Origin: DATKWS01 sp035529435
Lineage (GTDB): Bacteria > Krumholzibacteriota > Krumholzibacteriia > Krumholzibacteriales > Krumholzibacteriaceae
Assembly (NCBI GenBank): GCA_035529435.1
Contig: DATKWS010000191.1
Coordinates: forward strand, 1 to 28,051
DNA: 28,051 nt
Direction: 5' to 3'
Positions 7,357 through 15,945 of this stretch are shown piece by piece (position 1 is the first letter of the stretch; each line of letters opens with the position of its first letter). Below the pieces are notes generated by a model. That model worked only from the letters and a program-made list of their open reading frames with translations, searched no databases and was not told where the DNA came from. Made by a program: the position numbers and the translations under genes.

Positions 7357-8040
7357 ATGATGATACAGGTCAAAGGGGTACGGAAGATTTACGATGTCGG
7401 CGTCCAGAAGATCGAAGCGGTCGCCGGTGTCGATTTGGAGATCGATCAAAACGAATACGTCGCGATCATGGGACCATCGGGATCGGGGAAATCAACCTTC
7501 ATGAATATACTTGGATGCCTCGACACCCCGACCGAAGGGATCTACTATCTGAACGGAAAGCTGGTGAGCAATCTGAGCGACGACGAGCTCGCCCGGATTC
7601 GAAACAAGGAGATCGGATTCGTTTTCCAGACATTCAATCTCCTTCCACGGGCGACGGCGCTCCAGAACGTGGAGCTTCCGCTCATATACGGCGGCATCAC
7701 CTCCGATGAGCGGAAGCGACGGTCGCAGGAGGCGCTGGATGCCGTCGGGCTCGCCGACCGCGCCGTTCACCGGCCCAACGAGCTCTCCGGCGGTCAGCGG
7801 CAGCGCGTCGCGATCGCCCGAGCCCTCGTCAATCGCCCTTCGATTATCCTCGCCGACGAACCGACGGGCAACCTCGACAGTCGTACGGGCGAGGAGATCA
7901 TGGTGATATTCGAACGGATCCACGGGGCGGGAAATACCATTATCATTGTGACCCATGAAGAGTACATCGCCGAGCACGCCAAGCGAATCGTGAGACTACG
8001 GGACGGTAAGATAGAATCTGATCTGAGGATTGGAAATTAA
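7357..8040 (+). CDS. ABC transporter ATPase, MacB/LolD type
   Basis: This 227-residue nucleotide-binding subunit has all the expected motifs: Walker A GPSGSGKST (39-47), a Q-loop (FVFQTFNLLPR), signature LSGGQRQRVAIARAL, Walker B IILADEPTGNLDS with its catalytic Glu, and the switch His in VTHEEYIAEHAKRIVRLRDG. The A-loop tyrosine, Q-loop wording and overall length place it in the MacB/LolD/FtsE group, which work with FtsX-type permeases. E. coli MacB fuses this domain to its permease; here it is separate. It follows the TolC-like gene by 27 bases and precedes the adaptor. An earlier GTG at 7333 would add eight residues. It would hydrolyse ATP on the cytoplasmic face to drive the two permeases downstream. 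Confidence 0.94.
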   Translation: MMIQVKGVRKIYDVGVQKIEAVAGVDLEIDQNEYVAIMGPSGSGKSTFMNILGCLDTPTEGIYYLNGKLVSNLSDDELARIRNKEIGFVFQTFNLLPRATALQNVELPLIYGGITSDERKRRSQEALDAVGLADRAVHRPNELSGGQRQRVAIARALVNRPSIILADEPTGNLDSRTGEEIMVIFERIHGAGNTIIIVTHEEYIAEHAKRIVRLRDGKIESDLRIGN

Positions 8041-8125
8041 TCGTGTGCTCCGTACCGTGCGTCGACACACCACGCGTATGGGGATGTCCACGGTTGTTTT
8101 TATGTTTTTTCGGTAGGGGGGATCG

Positions 8126-9358
8126 ATGAAAAAGAAGTACTGGATTCTCATCGCGGTCGCGGTCGTGATCGCGATTCTCGTCGTGGTCAATATCCGCGCA
8201 CGGAAAGGAAAGGGATTGCCCGTACAAACAGAGAAGGTCACGCCACGCAGCCTGGCGATGGTCATTTCGGCCTCGGGAAACATTCAGCCGAAGCGGCAGG
8301 TCGATGTGAGTGCCAACGCGATGGGGAGAATCACCAGCATCGCCGTCAAGGAAGGGGATACCGTACGGAAGGGCCAGGTTCTGCTTCAACTCGATCCGGT
8401 GCAGCTTGAATCGGCGGTCAACCAGCTGAAGGCATCGATCCAGGCCGTCAAGGCGAACGAACGGCAAGCGTACGCGCAGCTTCAGAAGGCGAAGAGCGAC
8501 CTCGAGCGAACAAGAAAGCTGTTCGGGCAGGGATACCTGACAAGCCAGGAGGTGGAGACGGCCGGGACCAATTACGAGGTATCGGTCGCGAGCCACGAGG
8601 CGGCGCTCCATCAGATCGCACAGTACGAGGCCAATCTCGAGAGTGCCGAGCACAGCCTCAAGGAAGTGACGATAACGGCAACGATGGACGGTGTGGTCAC
8701 CCGCCTCAACGTGGAGGAGGGAGAAAATGCCGTCATGGGGACCATGAATATCCCCGGCACCGTTCTCCTCACGATCGCCGATCTTTCGACGATCGAGGCG
8801 GAGGTCGAGGTCGATGAGACGGAAGTCGTTCATATCAGTCTCGGGGACAGCGCCCGTGTGACTCTCGATGCCTTTCCCGATACATCCTATGCGGGCGTGG
8901 TGACCGAGGTCGGAAACAGTCCGATCCTCTCTACATCGGTAGCCGGAGCGCAGGGGATCGATTTCAAGGTCGTTATCACGTTGACCGACGAGATCGATAT
9001 CGTGCGCCCCGGTCTCTCGGCCGATGCGGAGATTACCGTCGCGAGGCGGGACAGCGCGCTGTCGATTTCGATCCAGAGCCTGACCGTACGGCGCCAGAAA
9101 GACCTCAAGGGATCGTCTCCGGCTGACACGACCGAACTGGCCGACGATGACGAGGATATCGAGGGTGTTTTTGTCGTCGAGGGAAACCGTGCCCGGTTCC
9201 GGCACATCGAGGTGGGTATCTCGAGTCAGAAATACTTCGAGGTGCTTTCCGGTCTCAAGCAAGGAGACGAAGTCGTCAGCGGCAACTTCAAAGCTATCAG
9301 GGAATTACGGGATGACCAGCGTGTAACTGTCGCCAAGAAAAGGAGCGGGAAGAGCTAA
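8126..9358 (+). CDS. MacA/HlyD-type periplasmic adaptor
   Basis: This 410-residue membrane-fusion protein has one N-terminal anchor (about residues 5-23). The first half of the lipoyl domain (GRITSIAVKEGDTVRKGQVL) is near 70-90. An alpha-helical hairpin follows near 100-170, then the second lipoyl half (TMDGVVTRLNVEEGENAVMG), the beta-barrel domain (near 220-310) and a membrane-proximal domain ending ...LKQGDEVVSG. A short acidic insert (DDDEDIEG) precedes the last domain. This is the order of MacA. It would bridge the inner-membrane ABC complex to the TolC-like channel. ATG 8126 follows AGGGGGG. An 85-base gap separates it from the ATPase gene, with no clear promoter. Confidence 0.93.
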   Translation: MKKKYWILIAVAVVIAILVVVNIRARKGKGLPVQTEKVTPRSLAMVISASGNIQPKRQVDVSANAMGRITSIAVKEGDTVRKGQVLLQLDPVQLESAVNQLKASIQAVKANERQAYAQLQKAKSDLERTRKLFGQGYLTSQEVETAGTNYEVSVASHEAALHQIAQYEANLESAEHSLKEVTITATMDGVVTRLNVEEGENAVMGTMNIPGTVLLTIADLSTIEAEVEVDETEVVHISLGDSARVTLDAFPDTSYAGVVTEVGNSPILSTSVAGAQGIDFKVVITLTDEIDIVRPGLSADAEITVARRDSALSISIQSLTVRRQKDLKGSSPADTTELADDDEDIEGVFVVEGNRARFRHIEVGISSQKYFEVLSGLKQGDEVVSGNFKAIRELRDDQRVTVAKKRSGKS

Positions 9359-9469
9359 CGGGCTCCGGGTGCACCGGTCATCTATGCCTGCGTTCCGTAT
9401 GGCCGTTTCTCCGGACGGCCGCTCGTGGCGGTCACGGCTGCGGCCAATCCGTGTTCATTCACCAATACC

Positions 9470-10696
9470 ATGCTGATTATTGTGGGAATACGTATCGCGA
9501 CCCGGGCACTCTGGGAGAACAAGCTCCGCACGGTGCTTACCCTTCTCGGCAATATCGTCGGTACGATGTCGGTTATCGCCGTCGTGTCCCTGATTGGAGG
9601 CGTCGACGACTATGTCCGCGAAAAGGTCGCGGAGGAAGGGAGTAACGTATTCGTCGTTGAACGGATCAACTTCTTCGAGGCGATTACCGATCTCGATGCC
9701 TTTCTCAAGGCGATTGCGCGAAACAAGGTGATACGTCTCGACGATCTCGAGTTCATCCGGGAACGGGTGCCATCGGCGTCGTACATCGGAGCCGCGGCGG
9801 ATAGGAACGACGATGTCTCGTACCGGAACGAATCGGTCGAGATAGAGATCAGGGGCCGCTCCGAGGAATATCCGATGATCGAGAAGGCCACCCTCTTATG
9901 GGGACGGCATATCTCGCGGCTCGAGGTACAGCGGAGCGGCGCGGTTGCCATACTGGGCTGGGACGTGTACGAACAGCTCTACAAGGGACGGAATCCGCTG
10001 GATTCCAGGATAAAGATCGGCGGCAAGCACTTCAGGGTCATCGGCGTCGTAAAGGATCAGGGTACGGTCTTCGGCGTCTCACGAAACAGGTTCGTCTACA
10101 TACCCGTCGGCACATTTCTCAAGATGTACGGTGCGCGGACGTCCCTGCAGATCAAGGTGAAGGCGACGGATATACGGTTGCTGCAGGAGTCGATCGATCA
10201 GGCGGAAATGGCGATGCGGATCAGGCACAGGCTGCGGCCTGCCGATGAGAACGACTTCAGCATCACGACTTCCCAACAGCTCATCAATATATGGGAGCGG
10301 ATATCGGACAATATCTTCAGAGCGCTGATCTTCATCGCCTCGATTGCGCTCGTCGTGGGGGGCATCGTACTGATGAACGTGATGCTCGTCTCGGTCACCG
10401 AACGCACGAGAGAGATCGGGCTCAGAAAGGCACTCGGCGCCCGCAAGATCAATATTGTCTGGCAGTTCATCGTCGAGTCGATCACGCTGTCGATCATCGG
10501 GGGCATCTTCGGGATCATCATCGGATTCAGCATCGCGGCGTTGATATCGATCTTCACCCCGCTTCCCTACCTGATCGCACCATGGTCGATCGTGGCCGGT
10601 CTGGTCGTCACCTTTTTGATAGGGCTTATCTTCGGTACGTACCCGGCGGGAAAGGCATCGAAGCTGGATCCCGTCGTGGCGCTCCATCACGAGTAG
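9470..10696 (+). CDS. MacB/FtsX-type ABC permease, first
   Basis: This 408-residue permease has the MacB layout: a first helix (TVLTLLGNIVGTMSVIAVVSLIGG), a periplasmic core domain of about 220 residues, then three FtsX helices. Family marks are NVMLVSVTERTREIGLRKALGA after the second helix and the C-terminal YPAGKASKLDPVVALHHE. It would form a mechanotransmission-type transporter with the ATPase at 7357-8040. I prefer ATG 9470, which gives the usual short cytoplasmic start; an in-frame GTG at 9425 would add 15 residues. Neither has a good ribosome binding site. The inverted repeat GGCCGT/ACGGCC at 9401-9420 lies just upstream. The next gene is a clear paralogue, so the pair may form a heterodimer. 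Confidence 0.92.
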   Translation: MLIIVGIRIATRALWENKLRTVLTLLGNIVGTMSVIAVVSLIGGVDDYVREKVAEEGSNVFVVERINFFEAITDLDAFLKAIARNKVIRLDDLEFIRERVPSASYIGAAADRNDDVSYRNESVEIEIRGRSEEYPMIEKATLLWGRHISRLEVQRSGAVAILGWDVYEQLYKGRNPLDSRIKIGGKHFRVIGVVKDQGTVFGVSRNRFVYIPVGTFLKMYGARTSLQIKVKATDIRLLQESIDQAEMAMRIRHRLRPADENDFSITTSQQLINIWERISDNIFRALIFIASIALVVGGIVLMNVMLVSVTERTREIGLRKALGARKINIVWQFIVESITLSIIGGIFGIIIGFSIAALISIFTPLPYLIAPWSIVAGLVVTFLIGLIFGTYPAGKASKLDPVVALHHE

Positions 10697-10702
10697 GTGT
10701 GC

Positions 10703-11998
10703 ATGACGGCAGGGGATAACGGAACGGACACGCTGTACGGCGCCGCGCGCAGTGAAGCGCGGGACGAACGGCAGGTGTGGATCGAGAATTTCCGGCAGGC
10801 ACTCGATGTGATTCGGACACACCGTCTCCGCTCGGGACTCCTCATACTCGGCGTTGCGATCGGGGTCACCACCGTACTCGCCATGGTCACCGTGATGTCG
10901 GGGCTGGGCAAACGTATCGAAGAGGATATTCTCTCGGCCAACCGGCCGTATCTTCTCGTATCCCGGTACGATCCGATGAGGGGTGGACCGGACAGGCGTG
11001 ATCTCTATCGCCGCAAGAAGTTGACCGTCCAGGATGCGCATGCGATCGCGGATGCATGCGCGACGGTCGATCGCGTCGATTTCCAGGTATCCGGGGGGCG
11101 GCTGAGGATATTCCGGTACAAGGGGGAACGGACGAATCTAATCCAGGTGATCGGTGCCTCACCCAATTTCGGAGATATGTACAGCTTCACCATCGAGGAG
11201 GGGCGCTTCTTCACCCCGTTCGAGCTGGAGAGGAGGAGGCGGGTCGTGGTGTTGGGGTACGGTCCGGCACGGGACCTCTTCCCCAATCGCGACCCGATGG
11301 GGAAGCGGATCAAGATCGGCACTATCGAATATGGCGTGATCGGCACCCTGGTGTCCCGCCAGCACTTCATGGGGAGCATCGGCGACAACTTCGCCGTCAT
11401 CCCGTACTCGACATTTATGAAGGATCATTCGGAGCACTACGATGATTACCAGATCGGCGCGACGATAAAACCGGAATATACACTCGATGAGGGTAACGAG
11501 GAGATCACCGCATTACTGCGGGCACGGCGCAAGGTGGAACCGGGCAAGGAAAACGATTTCTACATCACGACATCCGAGACGTTCCGCGAGCTGATCGCCG
11601 GCACGACCCGTTATATCGGGCTCGTGCTCGTCGTCATCTCTTCGATCGGCCTCATGGTGGGCGGAATCGGGGTTATGAATATCATGCTGATCTCGGTTAC
11701 CGAGCGTACCAGGGAGGTCGGTGTCAGGATGGCGGTGGGAGCCAAGCGGAGCGACATCATCCAGCAGTTCCTGATAGAATCAGCGACCCTTACCGGCATC
11801 GGAGGGCTGATCGGCATCGTGATGGGTCTCTTCGCGGCGAAAGGCGTTTCCAATCTGATCAGTTTCCCCTATTCCGTGCCGGTCGTCTGGGTTATCGTCG
11901 CATTTCTCTTTTCCGCGTTCATCGGCATCATCTTCGGTATATATCCCGCGAACCGGGCGGCGAAGATGGATCCGATCAAGGCACTTCACTACGAATAG
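10703..11998 (+). CDS. MacB/FtsX-type ABC permease, second
   Basis: This 431-residue paralogue of the preceding permease has a longer charged N-terminus (about 35 residues), a first helix (GLLILGVAIGVTTVLAMVTVMSG), a periplasmic core, and three C-terminal helices. It carries the family marks MLISVTERTREVGVRMAVGAKRSDII and a closing YPANRAAKMDPIKALHYE. The ATG at 10703 lies 6 bases past the first permease's stop; an in-frame GTG at 10697 is the alternative. The overlap-like spacing implies translational coupling and equal production, as expected for a two-permease complex. With the ATPase, adaptor and TolC-like channel it completes a split MacAB-TolC-like exporter. Confidence 0.92.
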   Translation: MTAGDNGTDTLYGAARSEARDERQVWIENFRQALDVIRTHRLRSGLLILGVAIGVTTVLAMVTVMSGLGKRIEEDILSANRPYLLVSRYDPMRGGPDRRDLYRRKKLTVQDAHAIADACATVDRVDFQVSGGRLRIFRYKGERTNLIQVIGASPNFGDMYSFTIEEGRFFTPFELERRRRVVVLGYGPARDLFPNRDPMGKRIKIGTIEYGVIGTLVSRQHFMGSIGDNFAVIPYSTFMKDHSEHYDDYQIGATIKPEYTLDEGNEEITALLRARRKVEPGKENDFYITTSETFRELIAGTTRYIGLVLVVISSIGLMVGGIGVMNIMLISVTERTREVGVRMAVGAKRSDIIQQFLIESATLTGIGGLIGIVMGLFAAKGVSNLISFPYSVPVVWVIVAFLFSAFIGIIFGIYPANRAAKMDPIKALHYE

Positions 11999-12039
11999 AT
12001 ATACCTGCATCGTCACGCCGCCGCCGCCGAGCTTAACTG

Positions 12040-12069
12040 TTGCCACATGGCGTGTCACGGCACTATACT
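12040..12069 (+). promoter_or_regulatory. Sigma70-like promoter for the GWxTD-dpp-P60 unit
   Basis: TTGCCA (12040-12045, 5 of 6) and TATACT (12064-12069, 5 of 6) are separated by 18 bases. A start near 12076 leaves a leader of about 50 bases to the ATG at 12125. This argues against the longer start at 12047. Confidence 0.65.
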
Positions 12070-12124
12070 TCAATATGCGAACGGCAATCGCTATGGATGG
12101 AATGTCCGGGGGAGAATCATCGTT

Positions 12125-13441
12125 ATGCAGCATTCTCGCGCTCTGATCGTGGCGGGACTCGCCGCCCTGATCGCCGCATCGGTACCGTTCCCGGCCGGCG
12201 GCCAGGACATGCATTTCAACCGGTCCTCATTCGAGCTGAGCGTTGGCCAGTCGCTCGACGACGAGGGGAACGTATCACTCGTCATCAGCATGTCTGTTCC
12301 GTACCGGCAGATCGTGTTTCTGAAACGGGGGGAACGGTACGAAGCCCGTTTCCGAATTTACGTGAGCGTGAAGGATGGAAAGGGCAAGCAGGTGCGCGGT
12401 GAGGTATGGGAAGAGAAGGTGGTGGCCGGGAATTACGAGGAGACGAAATCGGCATCCGGCGTGGCGAGCGCGCGCAGGGTTTTCCCCGTCGAGCCGGGAG
12501 AGTATGACGTCGAAGTGAACGTGGAGGTCATCGATACATCGCTCGAGTACACAAAGAAAAAGACCATAGAGATACTGGGACGGGAGAGCGGCAAGTTCAG
12601 GATCGCCGATCCTGTCTTCTTTTCCTCTACCGCCGCCATACATGACGAACGGCCGTCGTCGGGGCAGGTCACGGTGAATCCCTGCGCGGAACTGGACGAG
12701 TCCGGATTCAAACCGAACAATCATGCCATCTACGCTGATTTCAACATATGGCCTCGTATTGTATGCAATCTCATGGCGCCGTCCGAAACGATCGAGAATG
12801 AGGCCTATACCGTATCGTCACGGGTACGGGACAGGAGGGGAAACGATATACTGTACAACCGCACCTACCTGATGGCGAGCGGGAACGGATACCAGCGACT
12901 GTGCATGGATATCAATGTCGATGATCTGCCGATCGGCGACTATGAGATATCAGTAGCGGTCGAGCTGCCTCGAACCGACTGTAAGGCCGTTTCGAAGGGG
13001 CGGTTCACCGTGCTGCTCAATCGCGGTGTACTCGAGAGGTATTTCGGTGAGACGATGGAGATTCTCTCGCTCTTTGCCGAAAAGGATGATCTTGATGAGC
13101 TGGCCAATTCCACGCGGGAGAATCGGGTCGCGGCGTGGAATCGTTTCTGGCGCGAAAAGGACCCGAATCCCTCGTCGCAGGTCAACGAGGGCCTCGGAGA
13201 GTTCCTGCAACGCCTCGAGCACGTTCTTCGCTCGTATTCGAGCTTCAGCCCGGGGTGGCGGACCGACCGGGGAAAGGTCTACATGCGGTACGGGCGGCCG
13301 GACGATGTCGTCGACCGCCAGGGGAGAGCGTACGGGACCAACTACCAACTCTGGTACTACTATTCGAGGGGGATGCTGTACATCTTCGAGGATATGCTGG
13401 GGACGGGGGATTACCGTCTCCTTGAAACACGGATGATCTGA
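12125..13441 (+). CDS. GWxTD-domain secreted protein (canonical motif)
   Basis: This 438-residue protein has a signal peptide (about 1-24, ending PAGG-Q), a beta-rich N-terminal half and a C-terminal GWxTD domain (about 310-438). The canonical motif GWRTDRG starts at Gly377 (Trp378, Thr380, Asp381), followed by YMRYGRPDDV and an aromatic segment (NYQLWYYYSRGMLYIF). It is a paralogue of the protein at 1578-3095 and shares the DP.P..QVNE block before the motif. No function is established for GWxTD domains. A longer open frame starts at 12047, but that would place the signal peptide internally and overlap the -10 box; ATG 12125 has GGGGGAG 10 bases before it. The peptide-binding protein gene follows after only 7 bases, so the two are probably co-transcribed. 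Confidence 0.85.
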   Translation: MQHSRALIVAGLAALIAASVPFPAGGQDMHFNRSSFELSVGQSLDDEGNVSLVISMSVPYRQIVFLKRGERYEARFRIYVSVKDGKGKQVRGEVWEEKVVAGNYEETKSASGVASARRVFPVEPGEYDVEVNVEVIDTSLEYTKKKTIEILGRESGKFRIADPVFFSSTAAIHDERPSSGQVTVNPCAELDESGFKPNNHAIYADFNIWPRIVCNLMAPSETIENEAYTVSSRVRDRRGNDILYNRTYLMASGNGYQRLCMDINVDDLPIGDYEISVAVELPRTDCKAVSKGRFTVLLNRGVLERYFGETMEILSLFAEKDDLDELANSTRENRVAAWNRFWREKDPNPSSQVNEGLGEFLQRLEHVLRSYSSFSPGWRTDRGKVYMRYGRPDDVVDRQGRAYGTNYQLWYYYSRGMLYIFEDMLGTGDYRLLETRMI

Positions 13442-13448
13442 TCAGCAT

Positions 13449-15002
13449 ATGTCGCTTACACGTTTCTTTGTTGCTGCAATCCTCACCGTTGCACTTGCGG
13501 CCACGGCCGGCTGCGGGCGGCGGGAGGAGCCGCCGACCCTCAGGCTCGCGCTTGAAACGGAGCCGACGACGCTCGATCCGGCGTATGCCGTCGATTACTC
13601 CTCCGGGCTGATCACGTCCCTGATTCATGCCAACCTCGTGCGCTACGATCCCGATGGCCGGATCATACCGGATCTCGCACGAAGCTGGGATATCTCCGCC
13701 GATGGTACACTGTACACCTTTCACCTCGCCGGTTCGCGTTTCTCGAACGGGAAGGCCCTGTCGGCTGCCGATGTCGTATTCACGTTCTGGCGGCTCATCG
13801 ATCCGGAGATCAGATCCCCCCGCTGGTGGGTCCTGGAGCCCGTTGCCGGGGCCGCAGCCGTTCGCCGCGGGGGGGAATGGGGTGGACTGGGCATCGAGGC
13901 CGCCGATGACAGCACGGTCTGCATTCGCCTGGAACGGCCGACGGCTCATTTCCTGAGCCTCGTTTCGATGCCGGCGGCGGGGATCGTGACCGCCGGGGAG
14001 ATCTCCGCGCGTGGCGAAGATTACGGACGTATGCCGTGCGGAAGCGGCCCATGGATGCTCTCCGCATGGGGCGACGGGGATCAGCTGCTCCTCGTGCGAA
14101 ATCCTTACTTCGAGGGCGCCGCACCGGTATTGGACGGTATCTCGCTGCGAATCATACCGGAACCGATGACGCGCATCGCCGAATTCGAGGTGGGGAACCT
14201 CGATATCCTCGAGGTGCCGCGGGCCGAACTCGATAGATGGCGCTCCGCCGGGGTGACGTTGATGCATGAGGAAGAGCTGCGGGTCGTCTATATCGGGCTC
14301 AACAACGAGAGACCGCTCTTTTCGGATATCAGGGTGCGAAGGGCACTGAACCGCGCAATCGATGTCGAGACGATCATCGCCCGTGTACTGTTCGGAGCGG
14401 GGCGGAGGGCTCGGGGAGTGATTCCCCCCGGGCTCCGTCGTACGCGCGTGCCGGATGAGCGGTACCCGTACGATCCGGAGGGGGCGCGGAAGCTTCTCGC
14501 GGAGGCGGGATACCCGGACGGATTTGAGATGGAATTGTGGCAGCGCGAGAATCCCGAGGGGGGGAGGGTGCTCGAGAGCATTCAGGGGTACCTCGCCGCG
14601 GTCGGCATCCGGGCGGCTATCGTCACGCGCGAGTGGAGCGCCTTCAAAAAAGCGGTCGAGCATGGCGCCGCCGATGCCTTTTATCTCGATTGGTTTGCCG
14701 ATTATCCCGATCCCGAGAATTTCCTTGCTCCGCTGTTCCATTCCGCGAACAGGGGAGGTGGTGGAAACAGGACCGGATACAGCGATGCGGCGGTCGATTC
14801 CCTGATCACGGCCGCCGGTCTCTGCCGGGACGAGGGGACGCGGTGGGAGCTCCTCGCCGCCGCCGAGGAGAAGATCTACCATGACGCACCATGGATTTTT
14901 CTGTGGTTCCCCACGCGGTACGAGCTGGTCTCGCCACGGCTCAAGGGGTACCGCATGCCGGTGATATTCAACGGCCAGCGGTATCTGAAGGTCGCCATAT
15001 AG
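13449..15002 (+). CDS. Peptide/oligopeptide ABC transporter substrate-binding lipoprotein (family 5)
   Basis: This 517-residue protein has a signal peptide ending in a lipobox-like TAGC (Cys23; the -3 Thr is less usual). The family 5 solute-binding fold follows: the TLRLALETEPTTLDPAYA opening, the DGRIIPDLARSWDISADGT block, DVVFTFWRLID, the RALNRAIDVETII segment and a C-terminal AAAEEKIYHDAPWIFLW block. This is the DppA/OppA family, which binds di- and oligopeptides and delivers them to a two-permease ABC importer. The permeases follow immediately, the first after one base. Co-location with an NlpC/P60 peptidase suggests wall-derived peptides as substrate, but this is inference; nickel and other ligands are also known in the family. 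Confidence 0.9.
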   Translation: MSLTRFFVAAILTVALAATAGCGRREEPPTLRLALETEPTTLDPAYAVDYSSGLITSLIHANLVRYDPDGRIIPDLARSWDISADGTLYTFHLAGSRFSNGKALSAADVVFTFWRLIDPEIRSPRWWVLEPVAGAAAVRRGGEWGGLGIEAADDSTVCIRLERPTAHFLSLVSMPAAGIVTAGEISARGEDYGRMPCGSGPWMLSAWGDGDQLLLVRNPYFEGAAPVLDGISLRIIPEPMTRIAEFEVGNLDILEVPRAELDRWRSAGVTLMHEEELRVVYIGLNNERPLFSDIRVRRALNRAIDVETIIARVLFGAGRRARGVIPPGLRRTRVPDERYPYDPEGARKLLAEAGYPDGFEMELWQRENPEGGRVLESIQGYLAAVGIRAAIVTREWSAFKKAVEHGAADAFYLDWFADYPDPENFLAPLFHSANRGGGGNRTGYSDAAVDSLITAAGLCRDEGTRWELLAAAEEKIYHDAPWIFLWFPTRYELVSPRLKGYRMPVIFNGQRYLKVAI

Positions 15003-15003
15003 C

Positions 15004-15945
15004 ATGCTTCTGCGCTTCGTTATCAAACGGATCCTGCTCCTCGTGCCGATCCTCTTCGGTGTGATCACCGTTACCTTTCTCCTCATGTACATCGTTCCGG
15101 GCGATCCCGTTCTCACCATGGTGGGTGAGCGATACGACCAGCAGACTCTCGAAGAGATCAGGCATGACCTGGGACTTGATAAGCCATTGATTATACAGTA
15201 TATAGACTACGTCGGCCGGGTCGCCCGGTTCGATTTTGGGCGCTCGTTCATCACGCGGCGGCCGGTGGCGGAAACGATCAGGGAACGGTTCCCGCGGACG
15301 CTCCTGCTCGCCTTCAGCGCCATGTGCCTCGCGGTGGTGTTCGGGATCGGTATCGGCGCGATCGCGGCATGGGGGCGCATGCCCTGGCTGGGACGGTCGC
15401 TCATGACATTCTCGCTCATCGGGGTGTCGATACCCGTTTTCTGGCTCGGGCTGCTCCTGATATACCTCTTCGCCATTCAGCTGTCGATCCTCCCGCCGTC
15501 AGGATATGGTGGAGGATCTCTCCGCTATCTCATCCTGCCCGCTCTCACTCTCTCCTTTGCGTCGATGGCCACCATTGCGCGTGTGACCCGGGCGGGCTTT
15601 CTCGATGTGGCCTGTGAGCAGTTCGTCCGGACGGCCCGCGCAAAGGGGCTCAGCGAACGGGCGGTTCTCGGTAAACATATGTTCCGCAACGCGTTGATCC
15701 CTGTCATCACGATCGTCGGCACCGATTTCGGGAGCTATCTGAGCGGCTCCGTTCTCACCGAATCGATTTTCGGCTGGCCCGGGCTGGGGCGATTCATCGT
15801 GCAGGCCATTCTCAAGCGGGATTTCCCCGTCATCCAGGGCTCGGTGCTATTCATGGCGATCCTCTTTGTCTTTGTAAATCTTGTCGTTGACGTGAGTTAC
15901 GGTTTAATCGATCCGCGAGTCCGTCTTCAGGGAGGGAGGGAATGA
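15004..15945 (+). CDS. dppB: DppB/OppB-type ABC transporter permease
   Basis: This 313-residue inner-membrane permease has six predicted helices. The typical opening is LLRFVIKRILLLVPILFGVIT; the early periplasmic part has the PGDPV and LGLDKPL motifs. The EAA loop (EQFVRTARAKGLSERAVLGKH, near 205-225) docks the ATPase. The ending SVLTESIFGWPGLGRF, then VDVSYGLIDPRVR, is characteristic. It starts one base past the binding-protein stop and overlaps the DppC-type gene by four bases (ATGA). The family is certain; whether the substrate is a dipeptide, an oligopeptide or another small molecule is not shown. Confidence 0.92.
   Translation: MLLRFVIKRILLLVPILFGVITVTFLLMYIVPGDPVLTMVGERYDQQTLEEIRHDLGLDKPLIIQYIDYVGRVARFDFGRSFITRRPVAETIRERFPRTLLLAFSAMCLAVVFGIGIGAIAAWGRMPWLGRSLMTFSLIGVSIPVFWLGLLLIYLFAIQLSILPPSGYGGGSLRYLILPALTLSFASMATIARVTRAGFLDVACEQFVRTARAKGLSERAVLGKHMFRNALIPVITIVGTDFGSYLSGSVLTESIFGWPGLGRFIVQAILKRDFPVIQGSVLFMAILFVFVNLVVDVSYGLIDPRVRLQGGRE

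Noticed and set aside
13245..15119. Very long minus-strand open frame (624 codons) antisense to the peptide-binding protein
   Set aside because: Low-complexity Arg/Pro/Gly product without signal, domain or ribosome binding site; the + strand has an unmistakable family 5 binding protein.
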